Below are positions 13,204-15,799 of a stretch of DNA of 15,799 nt, one piece after another (positions within the stretch are counted from its first letter, which is position 1; the number at the start of each line of letters is the position of its first letter). The notes beneath the pieces were generated by a model. It made no database searches, was not told the DNA's origin, and saw nothing but the letters and a program-made list of their open reading frames with translations. Location of the stretch: the NCBI GenBank assembly GCA_903938075.1, contig CAJABS010000042.1, forward strand, positions 1 to 15,799. Direction: 5' to 3'. The position numbers and the translations under genes were made by a program. This DNA is from an uncultured Chloroflexota bacterium. GTDB lineage: Bacteria > Chloroflexota > Limnocylindria > Limnocylindrales > Limnocylindraceae.

Positions 13204-15036
13204 GTGACGCTTGAAACGCAGGACTTCCTGGTCCAGCCGGTAGACGCCTCCTGGCTCCAGTGCAACATCGAGTGCCAAGAGGCTTGCCCCGTTGGCACCA
13301 ACTGCCGCGGCTACCTGAACCTTGCCGCTGAAGGGCGTTTTGAAGAGGGGTACCTCCTCTCCCGCGAACCAAACCCCATCGCCGCCATGTGCTCGTACGT
13401 CTGCTCCGCGCCGTGTGAGCGCGCCTGCCGCCGCGGCGACATCGATCGACCACTCGCAATTCGCGCGATGAAGCGCTTCCTTGTGGAATGGCACGCCGCT
13501 TCAGGGATTCCCGATGTTGCGCCAGAGATCACGCCACGCGCCGAGAGCGTTGCGGTGATTGGTGCCGGCCCTGCCGGTCTCTCAGTGGCGCGCGAGCTCG
13601 CCGTGAAGGGCTACCAGGTCACCGTCTACGACAGCCTGCCGTATGGCGGCGGCACGATGCTCATCGGCGTTCCAGCCTTCCGACTTCCGCGCGAGGCGAT
13701 TGAGACCGACGTGCGACTCATCGAGCGGCTCGGCGTGAAGTTCGTCTACAACACCGAGGTTGGTCGCGACATCACCTTTGAACAGTTGCAGCAGAAGCAC
13801 AACGCGATCGCGATTTGCGCCGGCGCAATGAATGCCGTTGCACTCGACATTCCGGGCGCCGACCTTGAAGGCCTCGTCTACGGCGTGGACTTCATGAAAG
13901 ATGCCAACCTCGGCAAGCCGCTCAGCGTCGGCAAGGATGTCGTCGTGATCGGTGGTGGTTACACCGCCATGGACTGCTCGCGCACTTCACTCCGCCATGG
14001 CGCCGAGCGCGTCACCATCGCCTATCGCCGCACACGATCCGAACTCGTCGTTGACGAAGAGGAGCTCGGTGAGACGGAGCGCGAAGGCGTGCGCATGGAC
14101 TTCCTCGTCTCGCCACTCGAGCTCGTTGGTGAGAACGGTCGCATCACTGGCGTGCGCATGATCAAGAATCGCCTCGGCGAGCCAGATGCATCGGGTCGCC
14201 GCAGCCCAGTTCCTATTGAGGGCTCCGAATTCATTCTTCCCGCCGACACGGTGATTCCAGCGGTGTCGCAGGCCGCTGAGCTCGGCTTCCTCCCAGTAGA
14301 GAGCACCTTCGAAGTGGCGCGCGGTCGCGTCAAGGTTGACCCAGCTACCTACGCCACCAACATCAAGGGTGTCTGGGCCTGCGGCGACTTCGTCACCGGT
14401 CCGGCCACCATGATTGAGGCGGCGGGCCACGCCAAGAAGTGCGCCTACGCGATTGACCGCTACCTCGACGGGCAGGCCGAGATCACCGTCGACGCCAACG
14501 TGAAGATCACCAGCTCGTGGCGCCACGAGATGCCTGAGTTCTACGACCGCATCCCACGCCAGCACATTCCGGTGCTGCCGCTGGCGGCACGCCTCCCCTC
14601 TGGGGACCCAGTAGAGAACTTCACCACCCAGGTCGAGCTCGGCTACGGGGCCCAGCAGGCGGTTGCGGAGAGCACCCGCTGCCTCATGTGTAACTACAAC
14701 ATCTGGTTTGACCCGATGCGCTGCGTCCTTTGTGGTGCCTGCGCCGACGTCTGCCCCGAGGGGGTCATCCATATGGTGGATATCAATCAGCTCAAGTCTG
14801 AGGGCGCCCTCCCCGAGCTTTCCGAGGCGTACGGCTGGGAGAACGGCGGGGCGATGCTCCTCGACGAGGAGCGCTGCATCCGTTGCGCCCTCTGCGTAAA
14901 GCGCTGTCCCTTCGACGCCATTACGATGGAGCGGTTCGAACTACAAGAGATCAGCTCGGACGGACGCCTCTATAAGGAGTCCTACCGAGATGGGCAGTTG
15001 GCCGGCGTTGCCGGCGTAGCGGGAGGGGCACAGTGA
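13204..15036 (+). CDS. GltD-like FAD/NAD(P) oxidoreductase with N- and C-terminal iron-sulfur modules
   Basis: From GTG 13204 the protein has 610 residues. An N-terminal Fer4_20-type module has two Cys groups (C20, C24, C28, C34; C63, C67, C71, C75). A GltD-like flavoprotein core follows: FAD motif VIGAGPAG (118-125), NAD(P) motif VIGGGYTAMD (248-257) and the second FAD motif GDFVTGP (394-400). The C-terminus adds C493-x2-C496 and two ferredoxin motifs, C507-x2-C510-x2-C513-x3-C517P and C558-x2-C561-x2-C564-x3-C568P, both ready for 4Fe-4S clusters. It should pass electrons between NAD(P)H and iron-sulfur or quinone acceptors. The stop overlaps the cytochrome b gene (GTGA), so it may feed that complex. 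The GTG has GAAAGG seven bases upstream; longer in-frame starts exist at TTG 13159 and ATG 13174 but add no conserved residues. A glutamate synthase small-subunit role is unlikely given the context. Confidence 0.87.
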   Translation: MTLETQDFLVQPVDASWLQCNIECQEACPVGTNCRGYLNLAAEGRFEEGYLLSREPNPIAAMCSYVCSAPCERACRRGDIDRPLAIRAMKRFLVEWHAASGIPDVAPEITPRAESVAVIGAGPAGLSVARELAVKGYQVTVYDSLPYGGGTMLIGVPAFRLPREAIETDVRLIERLGVKFVYNTEVGRDITFEQLQQKHNAIAICAGAMNAVALDIPGADLEGLVYGVDFMKDANLGKPLSVGKDVVVIGGGYTAMDCSRTSLRHGAERVTIAYRRTRSELVVDEEELGETEREGVRMDFLVSPLELVGENGRITGVRMIKNRLGEPDASGRRSPVPIEGSEFILPADTVIPAVSQAAELGFLPVESTFEVARGRVKVDPATYATNIKGVWACGDFVTGPATMIEAAGHAKKCAYAIDRYLDGQAEITVDANVKITSSWRHEMPEFYDRIPRQHIPVLPLAARLPSGDPVENFTTQVELGYGAQQAVAESTRCLMCNYNIWFDPMRCVLCGACADVCPEGVIHMVDINQLKSEGALPELSEAYGWENGGAMLLDEERCIRCALCVKRCPFDAITMERFELQEISSDGRLYKESYRDGQLAGVAGVAGGAQ

Positions 15037-15761
15037 GCCTACTGGCGAGGGTCGATCAGGCGGTCCGCAGGTCAGCGGCCTGGCGCTCCATCTTCCGCAA
15101 CTCCTACCCGAACGACGAGCGCAGCCGCGCCTATGCGGTGATGAACAACGTCTTCTTGCACCTTCACCCAGTGCGGGTTCGCCAGCATGCAGTGAAGTTC
15201 GCCTACACCTTCTGCCTCGGCGGCTTGAGCTTCTTCCTCTTCCTCGTCCTCACCGTCACGGGCGTCTACCTGATGTTCTTCTACGCCCCTTCGGCAACGC
15301 AGGCCTACTCCGACATTCTCAAGATTCAAACGCTGATTCCATTCGGACAGATCACGCGCAACATTCACCGTTGGGGCGCGCACCTCATGGTCTTCTTCGT
15401 CTTCTTGCACATGATGCGCGTCTTCTATCACGGCGCCTACAAGCCGCCACGCGAATTCAACTGGGTCGTGGGCGTCATCTTGCTCTTCCTCACACTGATG
15501 CTCAGCTTCACCGGCTACCTGTTGCCGTGGGACCAGATCGCCTACTGGGCGATCACCATCGGCTCGAACATGGCCGGCTATGCGCCGCTCCTGAACACGC
15601 CATCGAAGTTGCTCTTGCTCGGCGGCCTCGAAGTCGGGCAGAACACGCTGCTTCGCTTCTATGTGCTGCACGTCATGGTCTTCCCACTCTTGGCGGCAGT
15701 CTTCCTCGCGGTCCACTTCTGGCGGATCCGCAAGGATGGCGGCATCAGCGGACCGCTGTGA
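15033..15761 (+). CDS. Cytochrome b6-type subunit of a quinol oxidoreductase (Rieske/cytochrome b complex)
   Basis: A 242-residue membrane protein with four main helices, the length of the b6 half of split cytochrome b. Heme ligands are H112 and H126 in helix B (NIHRWGAH...FLHMMRVFYHG, 13 residues between) and H213 and H228 in helix D (VLHVMV...AVHFWRIRKDG, 14 between, the b6-type spacing). C61 in TFCLGG lies 51 residues before H112, matching the place of the b6 Cys that binds a third heme covalently. GYLLPWDQIAYWA is the conserved quinol-site region. The C-terminal half with the PEWY motif is missing, so a separate subunit IV-like protein is expected just beyond the window. Starts with GTG after a GGGAGGGG site and overlaps the flavoprotein gene by four bases. 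Confidence 0.93.
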   Translation: MSLLARVDQAVRRSAAWRSIFRNSYPNDERSRAYAVMNNVFLHLHPVRVRQHAVKFAYTFCLGGLSFFLFLVLTVTGVYLMFFYAPSATQAYSDILKIQTLIPFGQITRNIHRWGAHLMVFFVFLHMMRVFYHGAYKPPREFNWVVGVILLFLTLMLSFTGYLLPWDQIAYWAITIGSNMAGYAPLLNTPSKLLLLGGLEVGQNTLLRFYVLHVMVFPLLAAVFLAVHFWRIRKDGGISGPL

Positions 15762-15764
15762 TCT

Positions 15765-15799
15765 ATGTGTGACGAGCAGCGCCCAGCGAGCTCCCTGCC
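15765..15799 (+). CDS. Possible start of the next gene (cut by the window edge)
   Basis: Three bases after the cytochrome b stop, ATG 15765 opens a frame that stays open to the edge (MCDEQRPASSL). A competing GTG at 15769 also stays open (MTSSAQRAPC). No Shine-Dalgarno stands out, and too few residues are visible to identify a product. By position it would be another subunit of the cytochrome complex. Confidence 0.25.
   Translation, partial: MCDEQRPASSL

Noticed and set aside
13987..14772. Minus-strand open frame of 261 codons opposite the flavoprotein
   Set aside because: Antisense shadow of a gene with full FAD, NAD(P) and ferredoxin motifs.
13204..15036. Glutamate synthase small subunit (gltD)
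   Set aside because: The core is GltD-like, but no gltB is adjacent, and the two extra C-terminal ferredoxin motifs plus overlap with cytochrome b point to a different role.
1..15799. CRISPR arrays, tRNA or rRNA genes, insertion sequences, prophage or plasmid signatures
   Set aside because: By reading both strands I found no spaced direct repeats, no cloverleaf-like sequence, no transposase or integrase motifs and no terminal inverted repeats. Only a tRNAscan/Rfam search could exclude small RNAs fully.

Overview
This window comes from a GC-rich bacterial chromosome with very compact packing. Start and stop codons overlap by 1 or 4 bases at five junctions, and there are almost no long gaps. 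I see no tRNA, rRNA, CRISPR array, transposase or phage gene. Protein content and the frequent -10 box placed six bases before a start codon (leaderless-type promoters) would fit a streamlined Chloroflexota or Actinomycetota lineage. That placement is an inference; the window has no marker gene that settles it.

Left part (1-2299, + strand): the 3' end of an EamA-type membrane transporter gene, then a large two-nuclease protein (RecB-like PD-(D/E)XK domain, helix-hairpin-helix, RNase H-like DEDD domain). It converges, over an 18-bp gap containing a perfect hairpin, on a minus-strand block.

Middle block (2318-8360, all - strand; transcribed right to left): a short beta-propeller-like protein, a membrane protein resembling the GIDE domain without a RING, a class V aminotransferase of the 'cysteine desulfurase-like' VC1184 type that lacks the sulfur-carrying Cys, a class I glutamine amidotransferase-fold hydrolase (peptidase C26), a WYL-domain transcription regulator, and a SAMHD1-like HD phosphohydrolase that starts two bases after the regulator ends. 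Internal promoter-like boxes suggest at least three transcription units.

Right part (8394-15799, + strand): a HAD phosphatase diverges from the propeller gene across only 33 bp. Next comes a thiamine unit: TPP riboswitch, thiamine pyrophosphokinase (thiN), the YkoE substrate-binding subunit, and one 711-residue protein that fuses both ECF ATPases to the EcfT transmembrane subunit. Together they would import thiamine (or a precursor) and pyrophosphorylate thiamine, with TPP shutting the unit off. A Bcp/PrxQ peroxiredoxin overlaps its end by 4 bp but appears to have its own promoter. After a terminator-like hairpin comes a respiratory unit: a GltD-like FAD/NAD(P) oxidoreductase with iron-sulfur modules at both ends, overlapped by a cytochrome b6-type protein with both b-heme ligand pairs and a b6-like Cys for covalent heme. 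Its partner subunits would lie past the right edge.

The most interesting points are the recurrent TANNNT-N6-start architecture, the three-domain ECF fusion with a degenerate first Q-loop, and the FAD/Fe-S protein coupled to cytochrome b. Nothing here proves a wholly new system.
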